From assembly GCA_018524345.1 (NCBI GenBank), contig JADQAZ010000004.1, positions 124,001 to 188,000 of the forward strand: 64,000 nucleotides of DNA. Reading direction: 5' to 3'. The stretch is from Harenicola maris (GTDB taxonomy: Bacteria; Pseudomonadota; Alphaproteobacteria; Rhodobacterales; Rhodobacteraceae). The position numbers and the translations under genes were made by a program. The notes beneath the pieces are model-generated. The model did no database searches. It saw nothing but the letters and a program-made list of their open reading frames with translations, and was not told where the DNA came from. Below, piece after piece: positions 16,696 to 25,184 of this stretch; positions within the stretch are counted from its first letter, which is position 1; each line of letters begins with the position of its first letter.

Positions 16696-17373
16696 CTAGA
16701 TCAGGGAGCCTTTCCCAAGCAGACCTGACAGGTAGGCGCCTGTCAGGTTGTAGTGGTTCAGCAAGCGTTCACTTGCGGTGTCGGCATCGCGGTTGATGGC
16801 GGCGCTGAGGATGCTGGCGTGTTCATCGGCGACATCGCGGCGCTGATAGTTCAGCGCGTTCCCGGCGAGGTAGCGGTAGCGGATGTTCAGGTCGTAGAGC
16901 TGTGAGCAGAATTGCAGCAGGATCGGCGAGGGGGCCTGTGCCAGCAGGGTCATGTGAAAGGCTTTGTGGTGGTCTTCGAAGACCTCCAGATCCTCATCGC
17001 GGGCGCGTTGCATGCGGTGGTGAGAGAGGACGACGTCCTCCTCCCATTGCTGGGTGGCATTGGCGATGCTCTCGCGCAGGGCAAGGTCCTCTAGGGTTTG
17101 GCGCAGGAGGAGGATTTCCTGAAAATTCTGGGCGCTGACCTCGGCGGTGCGAAAGCCGCGTTGATCGAGGCGGTCGACCAGCTTGTCGGAGGTGAGCAGG
17201 CTGAGAGCCTCGCGGATCGGGGAGGCGCCTGTGTTGAGTTTCTCGCGCAGCCCCTCGATCTTGAGCTTTTCGCCGGGGCGGAGTTTGCCTGTTACGATCA
17301 TCTGGCGCAGGCGGCGGTAGGCCTGCTGCGTTGCGGAGCCGTCGCTCGACGTCGGGGGATTGTGGTCATTCAT
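16696..17373 (-). CDS. GntR family transcriptional regulator (FCD/FadR subfamily)
   Basis: A 225-residue regulator: winged helix-turn-helix (YRRLRQMIVTGKLRPGEKL, then EALSLLTSDKLVDRLDQRGF) followed by an all-helical FCD effector domain with the metal/ligand residues of DHKAFHMTLLAQ and LYDLNIRYRYLAG. Ribosome site AGGAGG precedes ATG 17373. It converges on the dioxygenase operon and is the only regulator in the cluster. MatR of Rhizobium matABC is also GntR-type, so control of both the malonyl-CoA operon and the ring-cleavage operon is plausible. Confidence 0.9.
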   Translation of the reverse strand: MNDHNPPTSSDGSATQQAYRRLRQMIVTGKLRPGEKLKIEGLREKLNTGASPIREALSLLTSDKLVDRLDQRGFRTAEVSAQNFQEILLLRQTLEDLALRESIANATQQWEEDVVLSHHRMQRARDEDLEVFEDHHKAFHMTLLAQAPSPILLQFCSQLYDLNIRYRYLAGNALNYQRRDVADEHASILSAAINRDADTASERLLNHYNLTGAYLSGLLGKGSLI

Positions 17374-17391
17374 AACGGGGCCTCCTGAATG

Positions 17392-17406
17392 AAATATCGA
17401 TTATCT
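17392..17406. promoter_or_regulatory. Candidate GntR operator (autoregulatory)
   Basis: AAATATCGATTATCT lies 19 nt upstream of the GntR ATG and shares the core TATCGATT with 10807-10819. A further ATCGAT core lies at about 17540-17546. Confidence 0.4.
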
Positions 17407-17587
17407 GGGGGCCGCTGTCAATTCTTGGCGGGGTGAGGGCGGGAATGACTTTACGGCAAAACCCGTGTGGAGGCCTGAATTTCGTAAACTTTTGCGCGGG
17501 GTGGGGGCGGTTTTGAGGGTATGCGCCTGTTTGGAAAAAATCGATAAATGGGCGCGCGGGAGTCGGCCTTTGCCTTTGGGGCCATAA

Positions 17588-17614
17588 AAAAGGGCGCCGG
17601 TTGGGGCGCCCTTT
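17588..17614 (-). terminator. Intrinsic terminator after ABC binding-protein gene
   Basis: An 11-bp stem AAAAGGGCGCC / GGCGCCCTTTT with a 5-nt loop lies 20 nt past the stop of the minus-strand gene. Read on that strand it ends in a T-run. It shows that transcription of the binding-protein gene stops here, with no permease genes following. Confidence 0.85.
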
Positions 17615-17634
17615 TCGGTTTGATTGGGGTGGGA

Positions 17635-19107
17635 TCAGTCGGACCAGCTGACGCCTGTGATGTCATTGGCCTGTGTGGGGGAGTTTTCCCACAGCCCGTT
17701 GATCTTGGCATTGGCCACGCCGGTTTTGGCAAGCTGGAAGAGGTAGCCGTTGACGTAGTCGTCGGCGATCTTCTGTTGCGCGGCTTTGTTGATCTCTGTC
17801 CGTTTGGCGGGATCGGTGGCGAGGTTGAGCTCCTCGATCATGGCCTGAAACTCGGCGTTGTCGTATTGGAAGTAATACTCGGGCCGGGCGTAGATGTTGA
17901 TGTCGGCGGGTTCTGTGTGGCTGACGATGGTCAGGTCGAAGTCCTTGCCTTTGAAGACCTGCTCCAGCCATTGGGCCCATTCGAGGTTGGTGATTTCCGT
18001 CTCGATCCCGACATCGCGCAGCTGCGCCGCGATGATCTCGCCGCCGCGCCGCGCATAGGACGGGGGCGGCAGGGCGAGGCGGAGGGACAGGTCGCTGACG
18101 TCTGCTTCGGCGAGGAGGCTTTTGGCCATCTCTGGGTCAAAGGCGGATTGCCCTGTCAGGTCGACATAGTCGGGGTGGTGCGGGGCGAAATGGGAGCCGA
18201 TGGGCGTGCCGTAGCCGAACATCGCGCCGTCGATGATGTCTTGGCGGTTGATGGCATGGGAGATCGCCTTGCGCACCATCGGGTCCGCCAGTTTGGGGGA
18301 TTTGTTGTTCATCGACAGGATCGTCTCGCCCTCTGTCGAGCCGACGATGACGTTGAACATGGGGTTTGCCTCGAACTGGGCCAGCGTTTCGGGCGCGGGG
18401 AAGTTCGGGAAGGCGTCCACATCGCCGGCCATCAGGGCCGCGAAGGCGGCGTTGGGGTCGGAGATGAACTTGAACTGGGCGGTGGCCAGCGCCGGAGCCT
18501 CGCCCCAGTAGGCGTCGTTGCGGGTCAGTTCGACCATGTCGCCCTGCACCCATTTGGAGAATTTGAACGGGCCGGTGCCGACGGGGGCTGTGGCGGCACT
18601 CTCGATGCTTTCGGGGGCCACGATCACGGCGTCGCCCCATGCCATTTTGAACGGAAAGCTGCCATCGGGGGCAGAGAGGGTGACCTTGACGGTGGTGTCA
18701 TCCATGGCCTCGACGGCGGTGATGCCGGCGAAGAGGGCCTTTTGCGCGTTTGTGCTGTCCTCGGCGCGGGCGCGGTCGAGGGAGAAGACGACGTCTTCGG
18801 CCGTCATATCGGTGCCGTCATGGAATTTGACGCCCGATTGCAGGGTGAAGGTATAGGTCAAGCCATCCTCGGAGACCTCCCAGCTGCTGGCGAGGGCGGG
18901 CAGGACCGCGCCATCGGAGCCGAAGCGGGTGAGCCCCTCGAAGAGGTTGGCGTAGACGACCTCGTCGATGGCGGCGGCGGCGCCGCCTGTGGGGTCAAGG
19001 TTTGGTGGCTCCAGCGTCATGCCGATGGTGATGCTGTCCTGCGCGGCCATGGCGGTGCCGGCGGACAGGGCGAGGGCCGCGACTGTGAGTTTGAGGTGGT
19101 GGAACAT
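17635..19107 (-). CDS. ABC transporter substrate-binding protein, peptide/opine type (SBP family 5)
   Basis: Periplasmic binding protein of 490 residues. The signal peptide ends at AGTAMAAQ, and the mature protein shows the DppA/OppA signature: TLEPPNLDPTGG, then LASSWEVSEDGLTYTFTLQ, FHDGTDMTAEDVVFSLDRA and VGTGPFKFSKWVQGD. DPMVRKAISHAINRQDII is the conserved hinge segment. Ribosome site GGGAGAAA precedes ATG 19107. It follows an M20 peptidase on the same strand and is terminated at once; no permease or ATPase gene accompanies it, so it must borrow a transporter encoded elsewhere. Confidence 0.92.
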   Translation of the reverse strand: MFHHLKLTVAALALSAGTAMAAQDSITIGMTLEPPNLDPTGGAAAAIDEVVYANLFEGLTRFGSDGAVLPALASSWEVSEDGLTYTFTLQSGVKFHDGTDMTAEDVVFSLDRARAEDSTNAQKALFAGITAVEAMDDTTVKVTLSAPDGSFPFKMAWGDAVIVAPESIESAATAPVGTGPFKFSKWVQGDMVELTRNDAYWGEAPALATAQFKFISDPNAAFAALMAGDVDAFPNFPAPETLAQFEANPMFNVIVGSTEGETILSMNNKSPKLADPMVRKAISHAINRQDIIDGAMFGYGTPIGSHFAPHHPDYVDLTGQSAFDPEMAKSLLAEADVSDLSLRLALPPPSYARRGGEIIAAQLRDVGIETEITNLEWAQWLEQVFKGKDFDLTIVSHTEPADINIYARPEYYFQYDNAEFQAMIEELNLATDPAKRTEINKAAQQKIADDYVNGYLFQLAKTGVANAKINGLWENSPTQANDITGVSWSD

Positions 19108-19188
19108 CCGTTTCTCCCGTTGGACGTTAATGCAGTGGTCTGCTTGTTATGGGGCAGGAGCCTAACGGGGCGCGGCGGGTTAGGCCAG

Positions 19189-20490
19189 TCAGTTCGCGCT
19201 ATCACCTTGGGTCAAAAGCTCTGCCAGTGTCAGGGCCATGACATTGGCGCTGTCGATCATGTCCTGAATGCCGACCCATTCGTCGGGCTGGTGGGCGAGG
19301 TCGAGGATGCCGGGGCCATAGGCGATGCAGTTCTTGAGCTTGCCGATACGGTCGATGTGCTTTTGGTCATAGGTGCCGGGGCTGACCACATAGTCGGGCT
19401 GTTTTGCCAGCACCTTTTCGATGGCGGCGGCGACGGTTTTGACCACGGGGGCCTCGCGGTCGGCCATGCTTGGCTGCACCTCGAAGAGGTCGTGGATTTC
19501 GTATTCGAACTTGGGCCTTTCGGCTTTGACGCGCTCCAGCAGGGCGGTGACCTCGGCTTTGACCTCTTTGAGGTCCTCCTCCATCAAAAAACGCCGGTCG
19601 ATGGTGATTTTGCAGCGGTCGGGGACGCAAGGCGAGGGCAGGCCGGTGTAATCCTCGGGCTGGACGGGTTCGCCGCCGTGGATGGAGTTGATGTTGAGGG
19701 TGGATTGTTTGGCCCCCTCGGGCACCACGGGCATTTCGGTGCGTTTGCTGGCCAGAAGGGGGAAGAGGGTTGCTTCCATTTCCTCCAGCACCGCGCCCAT
19801 GTGGCGCACGGCGCAGTCGCCCAGAAAGGGCATGGAGCCATGGGCGATGCGGCCCTTGGTTTCAATCTCGGCCCACCAGACGCCGCGGTGGCCAAGGCAG
19901 ATACGATCCTTGTTCAGGGGTTCGGGGATGATGACGTGCTGGACGCGTTCGGGGTTGAAATATCCCTTTTCTGCCAGATAGGCGACGCCGCCGAAGCCGC
20001 CGGATTCCTCATCCGCTGTGGCGGAGATTTCGATGGCGCCGTGGAAATCGGGGCAGACCTCGATAAAGGCCTCGGCGGCGATGATGGAGGTGGCGAGGCC
20101 GCCTTTCATGTCGCAGGCGCCGCGGCCATAGACGCGGCCGTCCTTGACCTCTCCGCCGAAGGGATCGACCGTCCAGCCGTGGCCGACCTCCACCACGTCG
20201 TGGTGGGAGTTGAAATGCACGCAGTCGCCGGGGGCGGCGCCCTCGCGGCGGGCGATGATGTTCCAGCGGGGATATTCGGTGCTGTCGGCGGGGGCGCCCT
20301 CTGCGCGGATCATCTCCACCTCGAAGCCTGCGGTGCCGAGGCGTTCGGCGAGGTAGGAGCAGATGGCGCGGTAGTTCTGTCCCGGCGGGTTGAGCGTTGG
20401 GATGCGGATCAGATCCTGCGTCAGGGAAATCAGCGCCTCGCGGCGGTTTTCTATTGCGGTAGCAAGGCGTTCTGGAAAATCTGTCATCAT
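19189..20490 (-). CDS. M20 family peptidase, ArgE/DapE-like deacylase
   Basis: Two-zinc amidohydrolase/peptidase of 433 residues, relative of acetylornithine deacetylase and succinyl-diaminopimelate desuccinylase. The metal-binding motifs are visible: HFNSHHDVVEVG, YGRGACDMKGGLA and the catalytic Glu pair in ATADEESGGFGG. A lid/dimerisation domain occupies the middle. It is 81 nt upstream of the binding-protein gene on the same strand, which suggests hydrolysis of an N-acylated amino acid or small peptide brought in by that receptor. It is not obviously the arginine-pathway enzyme because no arg genes are near. Confidence 0.88.
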   Translation of the reverse strand: MMTDFPERLATAIENRREALISLTQDLIRIPTLNPPGQNYRAICSYLAERLGTAGFEVEMIRAEGAPADSTEYPRWNIIARREGAAPGDCVHFNSHHDVVEVGHGWTVDPFGGEVKDGRVYGRGACDMKGGLATSIIAAEAFIEVCPDFHGAIEISATADEESGGFGGVAYLAEKGYFNPERVQHVIIPEPLNKDRICLGHRGVWWAEIETKGRIAHGSMPFLGDCAVRHMGAVLEEMEATLFPLLASKRTEMPVVPEGAKQSTLNINSIHGGEPVQPEDYTGLPSPCVPDRCKITIDRRFLMEEDLKEVKAEVTALLERVKAERPKFEYEIHDLFEVQPSMADREAPVVKTVAAAIEKVLAKQPDYVVSPGTYDQKHIDRIGKLKNCIAYGPGILDLAHQPDEWVGIQDMIDSANVMALTLAELLTQGDSAN

Positions 20491-20617
20491 GGGTGCACGC
20501 TATTCAGGCATGGCCCGTGAAACAAGCGGTCAATGATGCTAAAAGCGGGTGACGCCCTTTCGAAAGTAGGGCAAAACATCCATATTAGGTCCAACAACAG
20601 TATATTCAGGAGCCGTG

Positions 20618-21694
20618 ATGTCCGATTTTGATAGCCAGATCAGGGAGAGCCAGGCGCAGGTTGCCGATGCTCAGGGGAAGATTGCCGAGTTGACGAGCCG
20701 GATCGAGACCGCGCGGAGCAAGCTTGACGCTGGTGAGGACATTTCGATTGATATCGAGAACGCATCCTTGGCCGATGTGCATGCCCATACGGATATGATG
20801 AACGCCAATATCGCCGAGCTGATCATGGGTTTGGATGATGTGACTGCCGGGTTCTCGCAGGATTTCGACGAGATGCGGAAGAAATCCGGTTGGGAGACCT
20901 TTGTCGGGATTTTCTCGAAGGGGAAATCGGAGAGCCTGCGTCAGGAGCGGATGCGGACGGCGAATGTGGATGACAAGCTTCAGGACCTGATCAGCAAGTC
21001 GGATGTGATTGTGTCCCTGCTTCAGGGGCAGCTGGATGTTCTGAACGGCGAGAAGGTCAAGGTTGAGGAAAACCTGTCGAGCACTCTGGTGGAGCGCGAG
21101 ACGGTTGTGGGCGAATTGGAAAGCCTGCGCGCCGAGGTCAATGCCCTTGATCCCAAGATCATCGAGCTGGAGAACAAGATCAGTGTCGAGCAGGACGCCG
21201 CCGCGCGCACCCAGCTGGAGACCGAGCTGGCCGAGTTGAATGCGAAATACAACGAGATGGTGCAGCAAGAGCAGGTGAAGCTGGCCAATAGCCAGACGCT
21301 TGAGCGCTATATCGAGAAGGGCAAGACCTGGGTCGACAGTTTGCAGAACCAGGCGGCGACGCAGATGGTTCTGATCAACAAGTTGCAGACAGACACCAAG
21401 CAGCGTGTGGTTTTGTATGACGCCCTGACCAAATCCTTGAAGACCGCGCAGCAGCAGGACGTGGCCCACCAGATCAACGAGATCGGTGTGAAGACGGACC
21501 AGGAGGCGCAGACCGCCATGGCGGCGATCGGCTCTGCCACCAACCAGCGGATGGCGGATATGATGGAAGCGCATGAGGATCACATGGTCTTTGCGCGCAA
21601 GGTTCTGGAGCAAAAGGCCAAGGCGGATGAACGTTTTGCGCGGCGGTTCGAGAAGATCGTCGAGAAGCACGACAAGAACATCTACGGGGCGTGA
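20618..21694 (+). CDS. Coiled-coil protein of unknown function, first gene of AAA+ operon
   Basis: A soluble, highly charged protein of 358 residues that I do not recognise. It is mostly helical: heptad-like stretches cover about residues 5-45 and 125-235 (for example ELESLRAEVNALDPKIIELE, ETELAELNAKYNEMVQQEQ), and the C-terminus is helical and basic (VLEQKAKADERFARRFEKI). There is no signal peptide and no membrane segment. ATG 20618 is favoured over GTG 20615 because AGGAG at 20608 is better spaced. It resembles TelA-type toxic-anion proteins only in general character. It opens a seven-gene run to 27552 and could be a scaffold or adaptor for the AAA+ ATPase. Confidence 0.8.
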   Translation: MSDFDSQIRESQAQVADAQGKIAELTSRIETARSKLDAGEDISIDIENASLADVHAHTDMMNANIAELIMGLDDVTAGFSQDFDEMRKKSGWETFVGIFSKGKSESLRQERMRTANVDDKLQDLISKSDVIVSLLQGQLDVLNGEKVKVEENLSSTLVERETVVGELESLRAEVNALDPKIIELENKISVEQDAAARTQLETELAELNAKYNEMVQQEQVKLANSQTLERYIEKGKTWVDSLQNQAATQMVLINKLQTDTKQRVVLYDALTKSLKTAQQQDVAHQINEIGVKTDQEAQTAMAAIGSATNQRMADMMEAHEDHMVFARKVLEQKAKADERFARRFEKIVEKHDKNIYGA

Positions 21695-21736
21695 TTGGTG
21701 CCCCTGTTGGCCCTGCAAATCGGGGGGCGATGACCC

Positions 21737-22864
21737 ATGGATCGTGACAGCAGCACGCTGGATCATGCGCAACTGCATGACCCGGCGGTGGCACGGCGGT
21801 ATTTCGGCAAGTTTGCCCTGATCACATCGCATATGAAGCGCGTGGCCGCCGCGATGGAGGCGGAGGGGAGCCTGACCAAGAACGAGGTCACGGTTCTTGG
21901 TCGCTATGTCACGGCTTTGGGGCGGACGTTCTCGGCACTGTCGAACAAGTTTTTGTTGGCGGGACGCGAGGGGGTTCTTGGGCCGCTGTTGGATTTTGAC
22001 CGTGTGGACAGCGGGTTTCCGGTGTTTCAGGAAATCCTGACCATGGCCAATGACGCCCATCAGGCCGAGCGGCATCTGCGCAATATGCCGAGTGCCAGCG
22101 CCCTGAAGGATCAGATGGTGCGAGCGATTGTGGGGGATTTGCAGATCCCGACGAAGTTGCAATATGCCCTGTCGCAGCGGCTGTATTACGAGGAGCTGGC
22201 CCGGGGTGATCTGTTCTGGGCGCGCAATGATCCCGAGGCGATCTGGCAGGGGGATTTGGGGCCGGATCGGCGCACCTATCTGATCCACTGGGCGCTCTAT
22301 GACAGTCAGACCAACCTGCCCTGTGTCTATGTGATGGAGGTTGAGGATAGCGGGCGCACGGCCCTGCCGCGGGACCAGCGGCGCTGGCCTTTGGCGCAGT
22401 CGCATCTGATGGCGCAGAGCTTTACCGGCCTGAAGCTGGTGACTATGGCGCAGGGGTTTGACACGGATTTCGACGATCTGCATCCGATCAGTTTGAAGCG
22501 GTTTCATCTGGGGCCGATGTATTCCAATGCCTTTACCGTGCAGGAGGGGCCGATTTCCGAGGTTTTGGCCGAGGCGCAGGCACCGCAGGGGCAGGATTGG
22601 GCCCTTGCATGGACCGCCGAGGAGCTGCGGTCGGAGCGCTGGGAATGGGAGAAGTCGGGCTGGTTCGGCAAGGTGGAGCGGCAGATTTACACCCTTGATC
22701 CCTTTGGCGGGCAGGGGGCGGAGACCGGCGCGACATCGACCGAGCGGTCGATCATTTTGCCCGAGCGACCCTTTCAGGTTCTGGCGGAGAAGAACCCGCC
22801 GGGGTTTCACAAGGTGCGCAAGTTTGTTGTCTCGCCCGGGGGGCGAGTGTTGAGCTATCGGTGA
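21737..22864 (+). CDS. Conserved-looking hypothetical protein, second gene of AAA+ operon
   Basis: A 375-residue soluble protein of unknown function. The N-terminal third is helical (ALITSHMKRVAAAMEAEG, LGRYVTALGRTFSALSNK). The middle has an alpha/beta character with RRTYLIHWALYDSQTNLPC and YVMEVEDSGRTALPRDQRR. The C-terminal end is tryptophan-rich (WEWEKSGWFGKVERQIYTL). There is no signal peptide or membrane segment. It follows the coiled-coil gene by 42 nt and precedes the ATPase by 86 nt, the gap holding a short copy of the composite repeat. A partner of the ATPase is likely from position only. Confidence 0.78.
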   Translation: MDRDSSTLDHAQLHDPAVARRYFGKFALITSHMKRVAAAMEAEGSLTKNEVTVLGRYVTALGRTFSALSNKFLLAGREGVLGPLLDFDRVDSGFPVFQEILTMANDAHQAERHLRNMPSASALKDQMVRAIVGDLQIPTKLQYALSQRLYYEELARGDLFWARNDPEAIWQGDLGPDRRTYLIHWALYDSQTNLPCVYVMEVEDSGRTALPRDQRRWPLAQSHLMAQSFTGLKLVTMAQGFDTDFDDLHPISLKRFHLGPMYSNAFTVQEGPISEVLAEAQAPQGQDWALAWTAEELRSERWEWEKSGWFGKVERQIYTLDPFGGQGAETGATSTERSIILPERPFQVLAEKNPPGFHKVRKFVVSPGGRVLSYR

Positions 22865-22880
22865 TGTCGGGGAAGAGATT

Positions 22881-22917
22881 TTGTGCCTCCGGCGGGGATA
22901 TTTGGGCCAATAAGAAG
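22881..22917 (+). repeat. Short copy of composite GATATTTGG/CCAATAAGAAG repeat
   Basis: GCCTCCGGCGGGG followed by GATATTTGGG-CCAATAAGAAG, 17 nt after a stop codon and oriented with the operon. Only a small GC hairpin precedes the tail here; longer copies are at 30312-30393, 34400-34457 and 58083-58161. Confidence 0.75.
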
Positions 22918-22950
22918 CGCGGGCCTTTTGGTGGATTTTAGGAGAGTTTG

Positions 22951-24885
22951 ATGAGCATTTCTGGCGATCAGATGGAGTTGAAGGAAGAGGCGGTGCGCGG
23001 CCATTACGAGGCGGCGGCGCATATGCTGGGCGGGATTGACCACACGCCGCGGATCGCCAAGCCCAAGGAGGGCGGCGGTGTTGAGAAGTCCTCTGGCATT
23101 GGCACGCGGCGGCGGTTTCGTTCGACCACGCCGGGGCTTGTGACGCGCTCTTCGGCGCGGCCCGAGGGGGTGAAGCTGATTGAGCGGATCGAGGCCTGCG
23201 ATGAGGGGGATCCTTTGGTCTCGCCCGAGCAGGCGGCGGTTTTGCAGGCCTTGCGGCGGGCGATTGCGATTGCTTTGGCGGTTGGCGAGAGTTTTGGCGA
23301 GGCCACGGGGCTGGCCGAGATGAAGCGCGAGAACCTGAGCGGGGCTTTGGCCGCCGGTGCTAAGACGCGCTTTGCCGAGTTGCTGGCGGCGGAGGCCCTT
23401 GCCGTGATGCATTGTTTTGGCAATGCGACGGCGTTTTTGCTGGCCTCCCATGCGGGGGAGACCACGGTGGAGATTGGTGCGGTTGAGGAGGTTTTGACCG
23501 ACAATGCGCAGCTGGCCCTGCATGGCTGTTTGTGGGAGCTGGATCAGGAGATCGAGGCTTTTGCCTCTGATACGCCGCGTTTGGTGGCGACGGTTATGGC
23601 CTATGCCGAGCAGTTGATGGAGAAGGTGGCCCTGCGGGCGCAGAATGCGGGGGGATTGGCGGCTTTTGCCGATGCGTCCTTCCGGGTTGAGGCGGATGAT
23701 TTCACCATTTCGGGCTTTACCCCCGCGCGGCGGGGCAAGGGCAGCGCCCTAACCATGACCTTCAAGAAGCCCAATGAGGTCGTGGGCAATCATATTGCCA
23801 AGTATCAGTCGATGAAGCTGGCCAAGATGTTGATGGCCTATGATTTTGACCGCAAGCTGAACCCCTTTGCGGAACTGGGCGGATTTATCTTTACCTTTAT
23901 GGGGGATGGGAAGCCCGGGACCGGGAAGACGACCCTGATCCAGATGATGGCCGGATTGGTGAATGAGTACTGCAAGGTGGCGGGCTATCCGTTCCGCTAT
24001 CAGAACCTGAGCACCGAGAGTGTGGACAGTTATCAGGGCAAGTCGGGGCAGAACGCCAAGGCCTTTATCAACACTGTGCTGGACCCGAATGTGATCGGCT
24101 TTGGCACCGTGGACGATATTGACCAGCTTGCGGGCAAGCGGGGGGATCGGCAGTCCTCGGCAGGGCAGTTGGAGATCACCGCCGTGTTGATGGAGAGTTT
24201 TGCCGGCGCCAATACGGTTGTGCGCGGGAACTGCACCTTTGGCATGTTCTCGAACTATCCCGAGAATGTGGATGATGCGTTGCGGCAGCGGGCCGGGGCG
24301 CGATTCCTTGTCGATGGGCCGCAGACGCGGGATGACTATATCGACATCCTTTATCTGCTCATGGGGAAGAACCACGACATTCCTGTGGGCGAGCATGAGG
24401 TGTTCTCTGCTCAAGAGATCAAGAAGGCGGTTGCGGCGAGCTTTGAGGGGCATTCCAAGCCCCATGAAGAGGGCCTTCTGAAGGTGTTTGACCGGGTGCA
24501 GAGCCAGATTGGCGATCTGGACACGATTGCCAAGATGGGGACCTATCTGAAGGGTATTCAGGAGGCGGACGAGCGGTTTACCGGCCGTGCGATCAAGAAC
24601 ATCACTGATGCGGTCAAGGTGCGGGCGATGGACTTTGAGTTGCCTGACGAATGGATGGAGAACCCCGAGTTGTTCTTGCAGAAGGATTACGACACCAAGC
24701 GGGACATGATTGCGGAGCTGCGTCAGCCGATCACCACGGAGATGGTTTTGCAGGAGATCAACCGCTATGCCGACAGTGAGTTCCGCTATGCGGATAAGTC
24801 GGATGAGGTGGCGATCGAGGGCATGGTGCGTGATTTTGGCCGCAAAGAGGAAGCCAAGCGGCGCTATCTGGAGGGCAAGTCCTGA
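22951..24885 (+). CDS. AAA+ ATPase of unknown function
   Basis: A 644-residue ATPase. About 300 N-terminal residues, mostly helical and unlike any family I know, precede a single AAA+ module. Walker A is GDGKPGTGKTTLIQMM near residue 322, Walker B-like IGFGTVDDIDQLAG near 385 and a sensor-1 like GMFSNYPENVDDALRQRAG near 433, where the arginine-rich end may be the arginine finger. The acidic pair in the Walker B is DD-D rather than the usual DE. A helical C-terminal part follows. ATG 22951 is preceded by AGGAG. It overlaps the next gene by 1 nt (TGATG). This is the only energy-consuming component in the seven-gene operon. Confidence 0.88.
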   Translation: MSISGDQMELKEEAVRGHYEAAAHMLGGIDHTPRIAKPKEGGGVEKSSGIGTRRRFRSTTPGLVTRSSARPEGVKLIERIEACDEGDPLVSPEQAAVLQALRRAIAIALAVGESFGEATGLAEMKRENLSGALAAGAKTRFAELLAAEALAVMHCFGNATAFLLASHAGETTVEIGAVEEVLTDNAQLALHGCLWELDQEIEAFASDTPRLVATVMAYAEQLMEKVALRAQNAGGLAAFADASFRVEADDFTISGFTPARRGKGSALTMTFKKPNEVVGNHIAKYQSMKLAKMLMAYDFDRKLNPFAELGGFIFTFMGDGKPGTGKTTLIQMMAGLVNEYCKVAGYPFRYQNLSTESVDSYQGKSGQNAKAFINTVLDPNVIGFGTVDDIDQLAGKRGDRQSSAGQLEITAVLMESFAGANTVVRGNCTFGMFSNYPENVDDALRQRAGARFLVDGPQTRDDYIDILYLLMGKNHDIPVGEHEVFSAQEIKKAVAASFEGHSKPHEEGLLKVFDRVQSQIGDLDTIAKMGTYLKGIQEADERFTGRAIKNITDAVKVRAMDFELPDEWMENPELFLQKDYDTKRDMIAELRQPITTEMVLQEINRYADSEFRYADKSDEVAIEGMVRDFGRKEEAKRRYLEGKS

Positions 24886-25184
24886 TGGCATGGTTTTTCG
24901 CCATGGTTGGGTTGACCGCGGTCATCGTCAGCATCCTTGGCGGGATGATTATTGCATGGGCGCGGGAGAAGCCCTGGGCGACTTCGGGCCTTGCGGGGGC
25001 CTTGGGGCTGGCGTTTTGCGCTGTTGCCTCTGTTCTGGTGTTTGCGCTGTTTGATGTGGACGCGGGCGAGCAGGGCACGGCGCTGGCGCGGGCCTTGCCG
25101 GTTGCGGGGCTTTCGGCGTTTTTGTGGATACCGGGGGCCTTGGGGGTTTCCAGCGCGATCCCGCGCGGGGGGGAGCAGGCATGA
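24885..25184 (+). CDS. Small three-helix membrane protein in AAA+ operon
   Basis: A 99-residue integral membrane protein with no recognised family. Hydrophobic segments lie at about residues 3-25, 35-57 and 66-90, joined by short loops (AREKPWATSG and FDVDAGEQGTALARA). Its start overlaps the ATPase stop (TGATG) and its own stop overlaps the next ATG (ATGA), so it is translationally coupled on both sides. This coupling suggests a fixed stoichiometry with the ATPase and the following soluble protein, possibly as a membrane anchor. Confidence 0.8.
   Translation: MAWFFAMVGLTAVIVSILGGMIIAWAREKPWATSGLAGALGLAFCAVASVLVFALFDVDAGEQGTALARALPVAGLSAFLWIPGALGVSSAIPRGGEQA

Larger units (their letters stand above)
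17374..17634. other. Intergenic region upstream of GntR gene
   Basis: This 261-bp gap has no convincing reading frame. It holds the TATCGATT-containing site at 17392-17406, a related ATCGAT core near 17540, and the terminator of the convergent-side binding-protein gene at 17588-17614. The GntR promoter must lie here. Confidence 0.6.

Noticed and set aside
17548-20520. 990-codon open frame on the plus strand
   Set aside because: It is antisense to the binding-protein and M20 peptidase genes, which have clear motifs. Its glycine- and valine-rich composition is a codon-bias shadow of high-GC genes.
20606-22810. 734-codon open frame on the minus strand
   Set aside because: Antisense to two genes of the AAA+ operon; rich in Arg/Leu/His and without a ribosome site.
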